Shown here: positions 31,736 through 44,002 of the stretch, piece by piece | Numbering within the stretch: the first letter of the stretch is position 1 | Layout: each line of letters opens with the position of its first letter | DNA from: Phlegmacium glaucopus | Taxonomy: Eukaryota > Basidiomycota > Agaricomycetes > Agaricales > Cortinariaceae | DNA: 64,000 nt | Reading direction: 5' to 3' | Assembly: GCA_015039465.1 (NCBI GenBank) | Contig: MU130446.1 | Location: 153,288-217,287 of the forward strand | The notes under the pieces: generated by a model | Seen by the model: only the letters and a program-made list of their open reading frames with translations | Told to the model about the DNA's origin: nothing | The model's database searches: none | Position numbers and translations under genes: made by a program

Positions 31736-33689
31736 ATGGTTGAAAGCTCCGACGTTACACAAGGAGTGCTTGGTTCCATGTTCATCGGGACGGCTGTCTC
31801 CCTCATGTAAATTCCTTGTCGCTTTCTGCAGGCTTGACGTTTGAGCGAACAGCACTTTCAGACTCCACGGTATTACATGTGGCCAAGTGATCTGGTACTT
31901 TCGCTTCCAGCCTGAGTACGGTCTTACCAGTAAAAGGATGAAAGCTCTGGTGCGTCTCACTATTAAACTTATTATTAACATCACTCATTCCAAATATTAT
32001 GCAGATCTGGTTCATTTGGCTTGTTGGTTTCTTCAGTTCGGCATCTTCAACTAGGACTGATGGTATCCTAGGCAGAAACATTCAACTGCGTATTCATGTC
32101 TGCTGCAACGCTGCATGGTTTTCTTAGTCCTGCGATAACCCGAGCCAACATGCACAGCGATTCATGTCGCCATTGGTTAGTGTCCTTTTCGCCACAATTT
32201 CAAGTCAATTGGAGCTATATTGTGATCTATCTCATCTATATCCGCATAGGAGTGGGACGGTATGTAGACTTCATCATACACATCGTATTTTGGAGCTGAA
32301 TATATTCTGTTCCTAGGCTCAGGGAGCGACTTCAGTACGTGATTGAAAGCATACTAGCCGATGCATCTTGACTCACTGTGGGATTTCGGACGATCTAGGC
32401 AATGTGCACGTTTTCCGTTGAAGGGTACGTTTATTCAGCTTCCTACGATTCTTTGTATTATCACGGATCATATCTCAGCTTTTTCATCATGCGAATGTGG
32501 AGATGTATTATGATTTTTTCGCACAGTAGTCACTCAACTTGAACTTCTCTCCTGTAGTGTCGGAACGGAAGAAATTGACAGCACTCGTGGTATACGTTCT
32601 GAATCACATCGTTGAGGCGACTTCTCACCTCTTCTTACCGCCAGTTCATTCCGTATATAGCAGGCTATGGTCAGCCCTTTCCTCTCTGAATATAACTGCC
32701 TTACTCATGTTTCGCAGCCTTCGGCACCGGTGCGTAGGCCTGCTTTTCCAGGGTCTCTGTCTGAATCAAAATTTCCTTCCAAAAGCTCAAGTAATCCGAA
32801 GGTATGTACGCGTGGCCTTAGTTTGAGCAAAGATTTAGACTTGATTACATTTTCAGCGCTCTAGTACGGTGTAACCTTGCTGTCTCAGACCATACCCCAG
32901 TATGTCCCTCCTACATACCTGAAAAACGAACCACTGTGCAAGCTTTCCTCCCCTGTGACAGGTTTTTGTATTTGGGACCTACGCCTGTAGACTGTTCGGC
33001 GATGGAGTTGTCGTTATAACCATGTGCTATATGCTACGTGCCAGGAGCTCAGACTTCATGCGAAAGTAAATTTAAAATCCTTTCCAAGATCCTTCAATAT
33101 TCAAAGTATAACCCACTGTCAACAGTTCCAATACCATAAAGATTGTGCGCGCGCTTATTCTATGGTCGATTTCAACTGGCATGTTGACTTGGTATGTGCT
33201 TCTCCACCTCTTTTGTTGGATTTTACCCTTCTCACGAAGTATTGACTTGCAGGCTCTGCGCTCTGCTATTCCTGTTTTCTGTAACCCTTCCTTTTAATTC
33301 GGAATACATGTCTCGTTATCTCACATATATCTCTATAGTATATAGGTATCTTACCACAGGCTAATTTTGGGTTCTTTTATGTTCGTGCTGGAGGTGCGTC
33401 ATTTTTTCGCTCTCAGGGTTTTTTATATGGTCATGAACTATGTCTTTTAGTCTATACAAACGCAATGCTTGCACAGTACGTCGTTCCTTTGCAGATATGA
33501 AGCCGATTGCTTATATCCAATCATATTGGAAGGCTGAACGCTCGTACACGATTTCGAAGGATGGCCGACGCGACGCTACCGCTCGATTCTCTTAACTTGA
33601 GCTCAACTTCATCGGCCCAGCGAGTCCATCCAGAATTACAATCAGTGAGAATCTCAATTATTTCTGCATTTGTAGAAGAAAGAGGTTAA
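31736..33689 (+). CDS. DUF6534-type multi-pass membrane protein, copy D
   Basis: Starts MVESSDVTQGVLGSMFIGTA and splices to LYGITCGQVIWYFRFQPEYG-like sequence. The next exons are IWFIWL joined to AETFNCVFMSAATLHGFL. The exon ending RMWR joins the exon LSERKKLTALV with correct phase, giving the family's characteristic RMWRLS. Then come NTIKIVRALILWSISTGMLTW-like and LRSAIPVF/LCSAIPV-type exons, an exon with GSFMFVL, and LNARTRFRRMADATLPLD. The end is ..SIISAFVEERG with a stop at 33687-33689. Nearest paralogue is copy C, now 22 kb away. All exons followed are open. Confidence 0.68.
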
Positions 33690-33929
33690 TTTTTGGTTGT
33701 AACAGGCATGAACCAATAGTGGACTAATTCGCTTTTGAAAAACGACTTTTCATGAACACTTTGCTTACGATGAACAGAAAGTTCGACGAATAACGTCAAC
33801 ATGTCACCTACATACACTTGGCACTCTGGTCGTGTCTTATGGATTATATCTCAGTACTCATTCGTTTATCATGATTTTAGATTATTTAACAGATGTGGAA
33901 CAATAGTAATTTTACGAATCACTTTATTA

Positions 33930-34572
33930 TTATGATGACCCCATTTCCCAAGGTTTCTTTTTTGTAGGAGCAGTCGATTGACTTGGAGGTGCATCCTATA
34001 TATATAGAGTCAACGAATCAGCGTATACTAGGTTCTAAATAAAAAACGAACATACATTCAATGCCTCTGGAATGATCTTATTATTGGGGATGTTGTCCAC
34101 GTTCCCAGACTCAATGAGCTCCTTCAACTCGGCAAATGTCAAGACACGGTTCTCATCTATGTCTTGAGAGCCTGGTTGTGCGCTATCAACAGTAGATGCA
34201 GCAAGGGACAACTCGTAATCTCTGGCTTCATTTATGGTGATCGAGCTTCCCGTAATTCTGGCGAAAGATACACCAATTCAATGGGTGTATTGAGGACAAA
34301 CAAACTCTACTTACTTGTTGAAATAAAAGACGCGGGTCCGTCTTTCCAGCTCTTCTCGTACTTCTGGGGGAGAGTTGGCATCTAGTGTGTTACCTGCAAG
34401 AATGCTTGCGAGACCTTGCTTCCGGAACGAAATGGATGTCATTGAAAACAGAACTATATAGATTCTAAAGAATGCTCACCTGGTAAATTTCATCCGACGA
34501 GAATGGGTAAGCCCCATAAGCGCCAATTGAAGTAGTTGTATTGTTATTAGGGACCTCGCTATCTGTCGACAT
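33930..34572 (-). CDS. KPWE-motif protein (PEX14-like KPWE family)
   Basis: Minus-strand gene, convergent with DUF6534 copy D. First exon: MSTDSEVPNNNTTTSIGAYG (ATG at 34570-34572). A following exon gives SFRKQGLASILAGNT and REELERRTRVFYFN. After an intron at 34258-34314 comes ITGSSITINEARDYELSLAA, then VLTFAELKELIESGN and VDNIPNNKIIPEALN. After an intron at 33996-34055 the end is DAPPSQSTAPTKKKPWEMGSS with stop at 33930-33932. The pattern F.E...LI..G....IPNNKIIPE followed by KPWE is that of the small fungal KPWE-domain proteins, named for similarity to peroxisomal PEX14. Peroxisomal function here is by family name only. The splice between the first two exons (about 34440-34490) is not resolved. 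Confidence 0.7.
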
Positions 34573-34898
34573 TAAGGTTGCATTAAGGGAGAGTTTTCAG
34601 CAATAGGGGATGATTACTTCATTGCCGGTCCGGAACATGTCATGTGACATGCTAAATATCTCATTGTCAACTCTCTACTTGGAAAGTATATATTGGGCTG
34701 GGATTATGAGAACAACCGTCAGAACAACCACAGTTCATTACTATATCTATGGACCCAATGGAAGACCCAACGCACGCAAGAGATTCAAGCCAAATAACGC
34801 AAGCTAGTAAGTAACAGAGCAGTGATAAAATAAAATAATACTCGTTAGTATCTAAATTCCTCTCTACACCTTCCTCTGCCCTCCCAAACAATGGAAAG

Positions 34899-37160
34899 TC
34901 AAATATTCGCCAACTCTACCGCACTCTTTACAACTCTCTCAATCCCCCATCTATCAACACTTCTAATTCCATGTTTCAAATCCAACACATCTCCAATCTC
35001 ATCACATGCTTTTAACACGCAATCTATATCGTCTTTTGTGTGAGCTGCACTGACGCAGAACCTCACTCTGCCTGTCACGAGTGGTGTTGCGGGATAGGCT
35101 ACGACGACCACGACGATGGGCGTTGATCGTTCTTTCATCATTCGGTGGAACATCTTCATTTTACCAGGGTTGAAAAGGAGGAGAGGGACGATAGGCGAGG
35201 CTGGGTGACCGTAGGTGATGAACCCCAGCTTAATGAGCCCATTGTGTAGGTATCGGGAGTTAAATGCGAGACGGTGAAGTCGAGATGAACCTTCTTTACC
35301 AGAGGAAAGAGAGTCAGGTAGGTTAACCCATTGAGGAAGAGAGGAAGGAGGTACAGGTCCTGGATGTTGATATTCCTCATCTTGCGTCGATCGGATCGTG
35401 GGCGAAAGACTGGAGTTATTCGATGGTACAGCAACACCCATGATACTCGCCATGCTGGCGATAATCTGAGTCAAGACAGGTGGTGTCATCGATTCCGCAT
35501 ATGCACCAGAGTGGCCAGATACCCGAAGTCTATCTATGAGCAATTTGTTTCCGGCGATGTAACCTCCGGCCGCACCGAATGATTTCGTGAATGTGCCCAT
35601 AAGAATATCGATTGACCTTGGGTTGACACCAAAGTAGTCCGCAACACCCCGCCCATGAGGACCAAGCGCGCCGATCGAATGAGCTTCGTCAATGAAGAGG
35701 TAGAACTAACAAAAAAAAAAGTTGGAAAGGGGTTTGATTTTGTGAAACAGTTAGAAAAGGAGCTTGCAAACCTTGTATTTTCGTTTGAGCTCTATAATCC
35801 CGGGTAGATTCACCAGCGTCCCCTCCATACTATACAGCCCTTCAACGATAATCAAAATCTTCTTCCAGGGTCGATGCGTCTTGGGCTGTCCTTGACTGAT
35901 AACCTCTTTTAAGAGAGCCTCCAAGCTCTGCATATCGTTATGTTTGAACATCCTCACGTTGGCATTACTGATCCTCACTCCAAACCTAATCGACGCGTGA
36001 TTTAGTTCATCCGATATCACCAAACATCCCTTGCCGACCAAGGCAGGGATAAAGGTCGAATTGGTGGCAAACCCCATAGAACTGATTAGCGCGTCCTCCA
36101 TACCCACGAAATTGGCCACAAGTGCTTCAGTTATGCTGTGGATGTCACTGGAGCCACCTTCCAACCTCGAACCGCACGTCGAGATCCCATATCTCTTAAT
36201 GGCCTCCTCCACGGCATCTGCACATCCTCCGCGGCCCTGGGCAAAGCCCAGATAATTATAAGAGGAGATATTAAGTGCCCGTGTACGGGAACCAGTGAAA
36301 ATTTGGGTGAGGTTATAGTCAGGAGAAATGCGGTCGAGGAGGAGGATAGTGCGGCCAGCTACACCAGTGACGGGTTGAGAGAAGCATTCGTCCATGCGGG
36401 TTTTAAGCCTGCGGGTATAAAAGGAGTCGAAATCAGAGTTGAGGGGTGCATAGCCCTGTAATTGATGATAATATGTGAGTTTGATATGCATCGGAGACGG
36501 ACAAATAGAAATTTGGCGGATGGGAAAACAAGGAGCATCGCTTTCACAAATGCAGGGAACACCGAAGCAGAAAAACAAGTCCTGAAACTGGATTATAAAG
36601 GGGAAACCAAAAAAACTCACATCGCGAGGAACTAAGTGTTTGTAAGAAGATGGGCTGAGTCGCTTGCCAATAAAGTCCCGAACATGGCCCATGCATATTA
36701 ATATGAGATAACTGATGTAGGTTGAGAAAAGGATGTAGTATGGTGGGTCCTGATCGACATGGGCTGGAACAGGAGGAGTACCTGGGACATGTTGTGACAT
36801 GGTTCGAAAATCCTCATTCGCACAGTGACCAAACTCAGTGTGAATAGTGGTAAAGACTTGCTCTGAAGTGGGTGGTACGGCAGGTAAAGCCAATCCATCC
36901 GCGTTGTTCTCGAGTTCGTATTCATGCAAAACTGTGTCTTCTGACGAAGAGGTGACAGATGACGAGAGAGACAAAGCTGGAGTGGATGTAGGAGACCTTC
37001 CACCCGTTCTGGCACGCGCGTCTGCTTGTGATAGAGCCGAAAGATAAGACGCAGCGGAGGTCATAGGAGCGAGGGTAGCTGCTGAACGTTTCTTGAACAT
37101 GGAGGTAGAGTGCGGTTTGTTGATGGCCATTGGGGATGGTATGGGTGAGGTGAGAGGCAT
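34899..37160 (-). CDS. lcb2: Serine palmitoyltransferase subunit 2
   Basis: Pyridoxal-phosphate enzyme of the alpha-oxoamine synthase family; with LCB1 it joins serine and palmitoyl-CoA to 3-ketosphinganine at the ER, the first step of sphingolipid synthesis. Three exons close exactly in phase: 37160-36621, 36455-35772 and 35705-34899 (676 residues). The N-terminal ~120 residues are Ser/Thr-rich. A membrane segment YYILFSTYISYLILI follows, then YAPLNSDFDSFYTRRLK, NISSYNYLGFAQ, YGISTCGSRLEGG, SDELNHASIRFG and FIDEAHSIGALG. The PLP-lysine motif is GTFTKSFGAAGGYIAG. Length is a little over the fungal norm because of the N-terminus. The 165-bp first intron has no stop and is a multiple of three. 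An insertion rich in Ser/Pro lies after ASIMG. Confidence 0.95.
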
Positions 37161-38045
37161 GTTTGCTTTCTAACGCCACGAATGCAACGTCGTCGTCGTC
37201 GTTACGGCCGTCAGCGAAGGTAGAAAAGGAAGAAATTAAAAACTGAATAATTTATATTTTCGAATCTTTTTTCTCGTAATGCGCGTTTCGTATCGTTTGG
37301 TGGCGTGGGATTTCTAGAACAAGACAAGTCTTGAAATTGAACTATATTGCTGACTACACTTGCAGGGTTGATTACACCACAAAATTGACATCACCACAGT
37401 TTGCACTGATTCCTACTCTTTTGCCTGGTCATTAGGGCTAGTAGATCTTTGGGCATTCGGACCTGATCTGACTACGTCCATGAGTTTTTTTAATAACTTT
37501 TACTCTGGTTCTAGCGGTCCTGGAATTAGCACAATCTCAAAAGTAATCTCCTCGCTTACGATCAGGGGTGGGACCCTCAGTTGTTATTATCCTTCTGACA
37601 TAAACTGGCGATGGTTGAAATGCGAGGGGGAAAGCTCCAGTACTTCTGCAATATGTACATACAGCATTAACGTTATCGTGGATTTTGGTTCCTCGCCACT
37701 AGGAAAAGAATATCTTGTATCGATATCATTTTGGGTTATTTGATGATTCCATTTCCATCCGATGTGGACGTGCTTGTGCTTGAGACAACCTTTTCTCATA
37801 GAGAATCACGGCATGAACTTCTGCCCCAAGCTACTGTACGACAGACCTGGTAAAATTAGAATGTATTCGTAATATTAAGGAGCACATATCCATTTCAACG
37901 GCCTCTTAATTCCGATAAGATTACAAACGAACAAAGGAGGATTCCATTGGCACAGCCACTACGTCGCTTGAGGCGACATACCATCTAGGCCTTGTACGCC
38001 TTCACCTCAAACCTTCTGCACTATTCCTCATAGAGCAAAGACAAA
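37161..38045. other. Intergenic, divergent promoters
   Basis: About 0.9 kb between two genes transcribed away from each other. An 87-codon open frame at 37480 has no recognisable features and is probably chance. A CGTCGTCGTCGTTACGG repeat lies near 37188, in the lcb2 5' leader. Confidence 0.4.
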
Positions 38046-40627
38046 ATGCAACTAATCAGTAAGCAGGAAAAGCAGGAAAAGGAAAACGGTGACTATCTCG
38101 CGTCAGTCGTAAATGTCGATACCTATATCGCGAGACGAATGTTGAGGAAGCATAATGGAGATGTAGACAAAGCAGCTGATGCCATCTTAGCTGGAGATTT
38201 GGGAGAAGATGTTTGGCATCAGCATAGAACAACCCCAGAACCCATGTACTCTCAGGACGGCTTAGATATGGCCACACCGACAGCATCCTCGATTGTCACA
38301 CCTATTCCTTCTTCATCTGTGATCGACCTCACTACGGATGATGAGGAGTTGACTCGTGCGATTCAAATGTCGATGGAAGATTCTTCTCAGACTGTACCCA
38401 CGTTCACCGCCAGCCAAAGAGCCCCGCACCCAGACTGGCAGATGGTACGCTCAAACGTAATGTATAATTTCTCGGGAGCATTTTCGCAAAATCCTGCTCA
38501 AAGCACCATATCCCTAGGCTCCAGTGTCCAATTCAACGACGACGCATGAAGATCATTCTTTGAACGAAGCCATTCAAGCTAGTCTCAAGGATTTCACCGA
38601 AGATGTGGATGTACCTCACGTTAAACAGTCAATTCGCGAAGGAGGCCGGTCTGTACCTTTCGGTTCTCTGCACACTTTATACAGTCGGGTTGATCTCAAT
38701 TTGCGTCAATGTAGGCCAATTGCACTTTGTCCATCGATCCCGTCTTTTGCATATGCGGCCCTGGTACGGAGCCTCGTTGCTCGGAGATGCAAAAGAACTA
38801 AAACAATGTTTCTGCCTATGATAGGTGCTTCAAGCACTGTATTTTGTGCCCCAAGTCAGATCTGCTGTTGCCATCCTACGGTTACCCGAAATTGATCCCC
38901 AAGCTCCATTTGGAGACTCTAGTAAAGCATTCGGTTGGCTCCTTTTAGTGTCTATTAATTCATTTATTTCTATGAAGGCCGCGCGATGCGGGACCTTATC
39001 GAACTTTTTGCGAACATGGATCTGGCTCAGCTTGCTACTCTTATTGACGTTGAGCTTCTTCCCTCCTTGGGAGTCGGCCAACTTGAAGGGCTATCAAGGA
39101 TAGGTGAGGCAGCTGCTGGTAAGCAACTTTTCACCCCTACACTTTGCTTCACTACTTGAAAATTTTCTCCCTAGATGTCGTCGCAAAAATGGCAAAGTTG
39201 ATTGAGGATCATATTGAGGCAGAGTCATCGGGGAACGAAGAAATCGAGTAAGAAATTCCTTCATCAAGTGTTATCTATTTATAGACTAACAAAACTTGGA
39301 CAGTCGCCTATTCTCGTTCTCATACAATACTGTGAAGCTCATCGATAAACTTCCTCAAATAAACAACCCTCCGCAAACTAGTACAGTCGTCGCCGTTGAT
39401 TTTGGAGGTGATAGTGTTCACAACGACCTCATTTCGTGCCTCTCGGATAATTTGAATAAATTTTATCGCAACGGTTCGCGGCACGAAGTCATTATCAAAC
39501 CCTCGGAAGTATGCACTTTCCACCTCAGGCGAGCACCTGTTATCGCAGGCCATGCTAAAGCATCCCCGGATCCCTTCGTATTTCCAAAGTCTATTTTCCT
39601 CGACCGATTTCTGTTCCATAATCTTGAATTCACCAATGAAAAACGGGAGTTGGAACAGAGAATGACAGATGAAATCAAAGAGTTAATGACTCACAAGGCC
39701 ACACTAACCCGTTTCAATGTGAGTACTATTCCCATACGGAGGATCGATTGTCTTCATGAAACTCTAGGATCGGGATACTGTGCGAGACCTTAGGGCAACT
39801 ATTCATTATTATGAACATGTAGCTCAAGCTGGCGATGATCCTGATCGACAACAACTCTTAAAACGTACTATTATGCATTTGCAGGACGTCATGACGATGA
39901 TCATGGGCAAAGTCGAAGGTTTGCTTTCTAAAGAAACGGAATATATGACACAATACTGATTCCATCTGCGTAGACATTGACCACGAAATTGAGAGATTGC
40001 AAGCAGAAGTGGCTACTCTGTATGACTGCCCAGAACTCCAACAATACCAGGTTTGTCACATTCCTATATATAATCCTCCGTTCTACTCAGCCCACGTCGA
40101 TTAGTATGATCTTCGCGCAGTCCTAGTACACACTGGATTCCCCGGAAGAAAGCAAATATATTCTTATGTCCAGGATATTGAAGGCGTTTGGTGGAAGACC
40201 GTTGACCACGAGGTGACGGGGGTGAGTCTTCAAACTACTGCTGGTTTCGCCAAATTACTAATACCTTTTAGGTACCTGAGGAAACAGTTTTGACTGACCC
40301 AGCGGGTTTACATTTTGGATCAGGCCCCTTCTTGATATTCTACAGTCGCCACCTTACAGACGAGCAACTCCACGAACCCCTTATTTGGCCAAGTTTATTC
40401 TCGGTAATTCATCATCGACCTATATAATATCCCTTGTACTAACACACTTGTAGGAATCTGTGGAAGAAAACAACAAGAAATTACTGGCAGCTTTGCATCC
40501 TGAACTTGAAATTTTCTCAAGGATATCCCCAGAGGTTCCTGTGGATGTCACCCAAGCGCATGGCGGAAGGGAGGGACAACCGGTTTCTCGACAAAGTTCA
40601 CGAGTAATGACAGCTTCCCATGATTGA
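38046..40627 (+). CDS. UBA/UIM protein with degenerate ubiquitin-hydrolase (UCH/USP) domain
   Basis: About ten exons. It starts MQLISKQEKQEKENGDYLAS; residues ~20-55 form a UBA-like fold (ARRMLRKHNGDVDKAADAIL). Two ubiquitin-interacting motifs follow, DDEELTRAIQMSMEDS and DHSLNEAIQASLKD. Exons then give GGRPIALCPSIPSFAYAALV, LQALYFVPQVRSAVAIL, RAMRDLIELFANMDLAQLAT and a long helical middle. The C-terminal UCH-like box is YDLRAVLVHTGFPGRKQIYS, WWKTVDHEVTGVPEETVLTD and GSGPFLIFYSR. Layout resembles USP25/28-type deubiquitinases. The Cys box (NxCY) has no equivalent, and the His of the GHY box reads Gln (GRKQIYSYV), so an inactive ubiquitin-binding pseudo-enzyme is likely. Introns at 38457-38517 and several later ones were read from splice signals. 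Confidence 0.72.
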
Positions 40628-40890
40628 TTTATTTGTTTTTTTTTTAGCAACATTTCTTATTTATTACCTATCGCTTTTTTTTGTGTATTGTACATGTATA
40701 GGATTCAATTTGTGTTCTTCCATGAGCGGCGAGCCTTATATTAAGTTATAACTTTATTTAAACTTGCGGGCGCAGCCAAATAGTTCCGTAATTGAACACT
40801 GGCCAGTGGTCTCGAACTGTTCTTCTCCATAATTGTAACGCAATCTCGCAACAAAGTTACTTGAACGTGATTTTAATCCACCGAACCGAG

Positions 40891-42605
40891 ATGGTCTCTG
40901 CGGACAATCTAAATCTCGACGTGCTAGAGCTGATATTCGCCTTTCTTTCTGGCAATGACCTAACGTCGGTAGCATCTGTAAGCAGGTCGTTTCTTGCGGG
41001 GGTTATCCCTAGACTGTACAAAACGATATCATATCGTCTGAGGCAGGGGAAAGGATATGATGCGGTGAGCTGCTATTACTGCTATGCCTGCATGTGTATC
41101 TTGGTGTAAAAACTCAAGTTGTCGGATTGAAAAGGGCAAAACCATGTCGCCTTTCGCCACGTTACTGGCCCATCCTCATCTAGCGATTCATGTTCGAAGT
41201 ATAGGTACATGGACGTTTTTTTTCTACTTCGAGTGTACTCCTGGAATATAAAATGCATTTTTCATTTTTTAGAACTGCGAACAGCTCCTACTCTGAAATC
41301 TCATCTACATCCGATCTTTGTACGCGAATGCACCCAGGCCATTCAGCGATGTAAAAATCTGAAACGATTCCACTGTACCGTTCCCAATATATTGGCTATC
41401 TTTCTACCATCTTTGCGAGAAAAGGATCAATTGGAACATGTCAGGATCCATGCGAATCTCACGACAGATCAAGCAAAGATGCTCACCAATTTTGAGAGGC
41501 TGCAATATCTCAGTCTGGAGTTCGCGACATGGAACGTTGTTGACTTACTTCCCTCGTGGGCAGGAGTTTTAAAGACGACATTGACCAGTCTTACTCTCTA
41601 TGTGAGTTTCTACACCTTTTGTTGGTGTTTTCTCTCTCTTACAACGCGACCTCCAGATGATTAATGACCTCAACGAAGTGGTCCTGGAATCAGCACTTAC
41701 TTCTCTTGCAAATTTGGTTGGTCTGCATGTTGTTGGCTGTCCGAAAATAGACCATATTACCGTTCTGCGGATGGTCTCCCACACACCGCTCTTGGAAAGT
41801 CTATCACTGACAACAACGGTTGGTTGTCCACTCGGGTCATTCTATCTCAAATTTCAACTTTTTTTTACATCGTCCAGGAAAATACCCGTCCACTAGTCTT
41901 TCCACCTGCGCCGCTTCGCAAATTGAAACATTTAGCTCTCGATACCAGATATCGTTCCTCACCATCACCTTCCCCTGCCATTCTCACAGCCATTCTCGCC
42001 AACCTCAGTTCTTCATCACCCCCACTAACATCATTCACTATCAAACTCCCAGAACGAAAAGTGGTCGTTGGAGAGCCTTTCATCACACAGTTACTTGAGC
42101 AACATTCTCATAGTCTTCGAAGGCTAACCTTCCTCGACTGTGGCGTCACTCAAGCGTCGATAGCAGAAATATGCAAATCGTGTCTGCATCTCGAGAGACT
42201 TGATGTTGCTATCATTATGAAAGAGATTGTAGGTCCTTCTCGTCCCTATACCATCTCCTACTCATCGGTGGAAAAAAGCCCCTTTTCACAAAAGGACTAT
42301 CCCAATCAAAGACCCTTCAAACCCTTGTAGATGTGGATAACCATGTGGATCATGGCATTCGAATACCTTTCACTGCGGACAACGCGCAGTTTATCATGTC
42401 ACAATGTCAAAGTCTGAGAAAGATCGTAACAAACCAAAGGATATGGACGGTGAGGCGTTCTGAAAATATACTTTCCTCATTGTACACTGAACGCAAGTGT
42501 TTTTTACAGGGCCGGTCGCCAGACGATGGTGGTTTTTTTACGGTAAATCTTGAAAGGCGCAGTTCAAACAAATATGGTTCCCTCTGGTTTATTCCTCGAG
42601 AATAA
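40891..42605 (+). CDS. F-box protein with leucine-rich C-terminus
   Basis: Starts MVSADNLNLDVLELIFAFLS followed by GNDLTSVASVSRSFLAGVIP, a compact F-box of the fungal type. About six exons follow: MSPFATLLAHPHLAIHVRSI, LRTAPTLKSHLHPIFVRECT with CKNLKRFHCTVPNILAIFLP, MINDLNEVVLESALTSLANL, ENTRPLVFPPAPLRKLKHLA, SHSLRRLTFLDCGVTQASIA and ECQSLRKIVTNQRIWT-like end, finishing ..SLWFIPRE. Repeated L..L.L..C segments suggest degenerate leucine-rich repeats. Such proteins are substrate adaptors of SCF ubiquitin ligases; these expand freely in Agaricomycetes and the target is unknown. It lies 263 bp after the UIM/UCH-like gene, same strand. Exon ends were chosen from GT/AG signals and phase, not verified. 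Confidence 0.75.
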
Positions 42606-42864
42606 AAATTCGGAATAAATCATGTGTTGACAAGTTCCCAGATGGTGTTGCTAGTATGTAAATAATTCTGGTAAGCATACATTGTAAATGTTGTTTCCTA
42701 GAACTCGCCACTAACCGAAATTCATTGTATCAGTGCAAAAAATATCAAGTACACTTAATAGACAAGACGTCGTAATTTGTAAACTCTTTTTTTTAGTGGC
42801 ATTGCAAACTGACTTGGATCTTGTCACTAATATGGGAGTCCCCGCCCCTAACAGCGTGTATTCT

Positions 42865-43062
42865 TCAAGATACAGGACGTCCGATCGAACATACAACATT
42901 GGACCTTAGACCTTTGAATCGTCTCAACCGAGGGGCGTAACTGGTCAATTTATCTGTCAGGCTCTCAATTCCCGAATATTTGTCGCGTTTCGACTTCTTT
43001 TCACCCAATAAACCACTCAATAAGCTAAATTTTGAAAATTTAGGCTTATAAGACGCTCCCAT
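42865..43062 (-). CDS. Small hypothetical protein
   Basis: 65-codon ATG-initiated frame, MGASYKPKFSKFSLLSGLLG, basic and with several Lys-Arg clusters. No recognised domain; the frame may continue by splicing at a GTATGT near 42896. Its coding status is doubtful: support is only composition and a clean start. The surrounding 42606-42864 holds the F-box 3' flank. Confidence 0.2.
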   Translation of the reverse strand: MGASYKPKFSKFSLLSGLLGEKKSKRDKYSGIESLTDKLTSYAPRLRRFKGLRSNVVCSIGRPVS

Positions 43063-44002
43063 GCCCTGTCAGGGCATTATTTAGCTCCATGTCTCTCGGG
43101 GCATCTGCCATCGATATCCTGAATGCGGCTGTCGTCTTTCAACCCAAGAGATCGCACGGTGGTTTGCTACCGAAACCTCTCTTGCCAACATTATCATTCG
43201 TGGGATAGACTTCTTGTGGATAAATGCATCTCTCGTTTGCCCAGTGGATGTTGTGCCTATATTGGATATGGGTTATCATGTCTGAGACCGATACACAGTT
43301 ACCGCTATGGCGATGGGGAAATCTTCTTCCACGTTTTCAAGAGATGATTGATATTTAGGCATTGCTTTACAGAACCTACTTTCAAATCCCTTGCGACCCC
43401 TCATCAAATCGCTCGAAGGCCTCTCTATTCTCATAGCAATAGTACTATTACTTTCAAAGTGACATCCGGATCATTAGCCTCCTCGCTAGCCGCCGGCCCT
43501 TGCCATCGGGTTTATATTAGCTCCTATGTCAACCGTAAGTCTGTTTCATACATTCTAACTGCCTAACATACGCTCTAATAATTTTCCCGATATTCCAGCA
43601 CAGGATCTCTTCAAACATAGAATCAAAGGTTTTTTCTATTCACCTTCAACAATCGGGATACTGCCAGCGTTTTATTTATTTAAATAAATTCACTGAGACT
43701 GTATGAAATTCCGCCGTATGGTCCCTCACCGTCTCAAAATTACAGCAACGATACGCATCACATAGATTGCAGGGCTGATTGACAGCCCGAAGCCTTGAGG
43801 CACACACGTGTTGGCCCTCGTGCCTACATAAGAAATAAGTGACACTGACGCATAACATGCGTACTGTAACTGACCTCTTGCATGCATCTGTCTGTTTCAT
43901 TTACAGCACCATTCAAGTTGCATGAGGATGATGTGCACTGGATCATACAAGAACTAACTCTCGCCCCTCCGATTTCTTTCCCGACCTCACCCATAGTCAA
44001 AA
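43063..44002. other. Gap with possible remains of a small spliced gene
   Basis: Short plus-strand frames with good-looking splice signals (GTAAGTCTG at 43534 and TTACAG at about 43906) lead to KLHEDDVHWIIQELTLAPPI, ending before 44003. I could not join them into one convincing gene. A short ATG frame, MSETDTQLPLWRWGNLLPRF, starts at 43279. It could be a diverged small gene or an untranslated leader for the next gene. Confidence 0.25.

Larger units (their letters stand above)
30930..34745. repeat. Segmental duplication, D copy (partner at 7708-11505)
   Basis: Collinear with the C block: upstream region, DUF6534 gene, then KPWE gene on the opposite strand, ending near ACAGTTCATTACTATATCTA. Both genes look intact here. 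Confidence 0.8.

Noticed and set aside
34164..34807. Plus-strand frames near 34.2-34.8 kb
   Set aside because: They lie opposite the spliced KPWE gene, whose minus-strand reading has clear motif and intron support.
37480..37743. 87-codon frame between lcb2 and the UIM/UCH-like gene
   Set aside because: No homology, odd composition and no promoter or splice evidence; likely chance in a promoter region.
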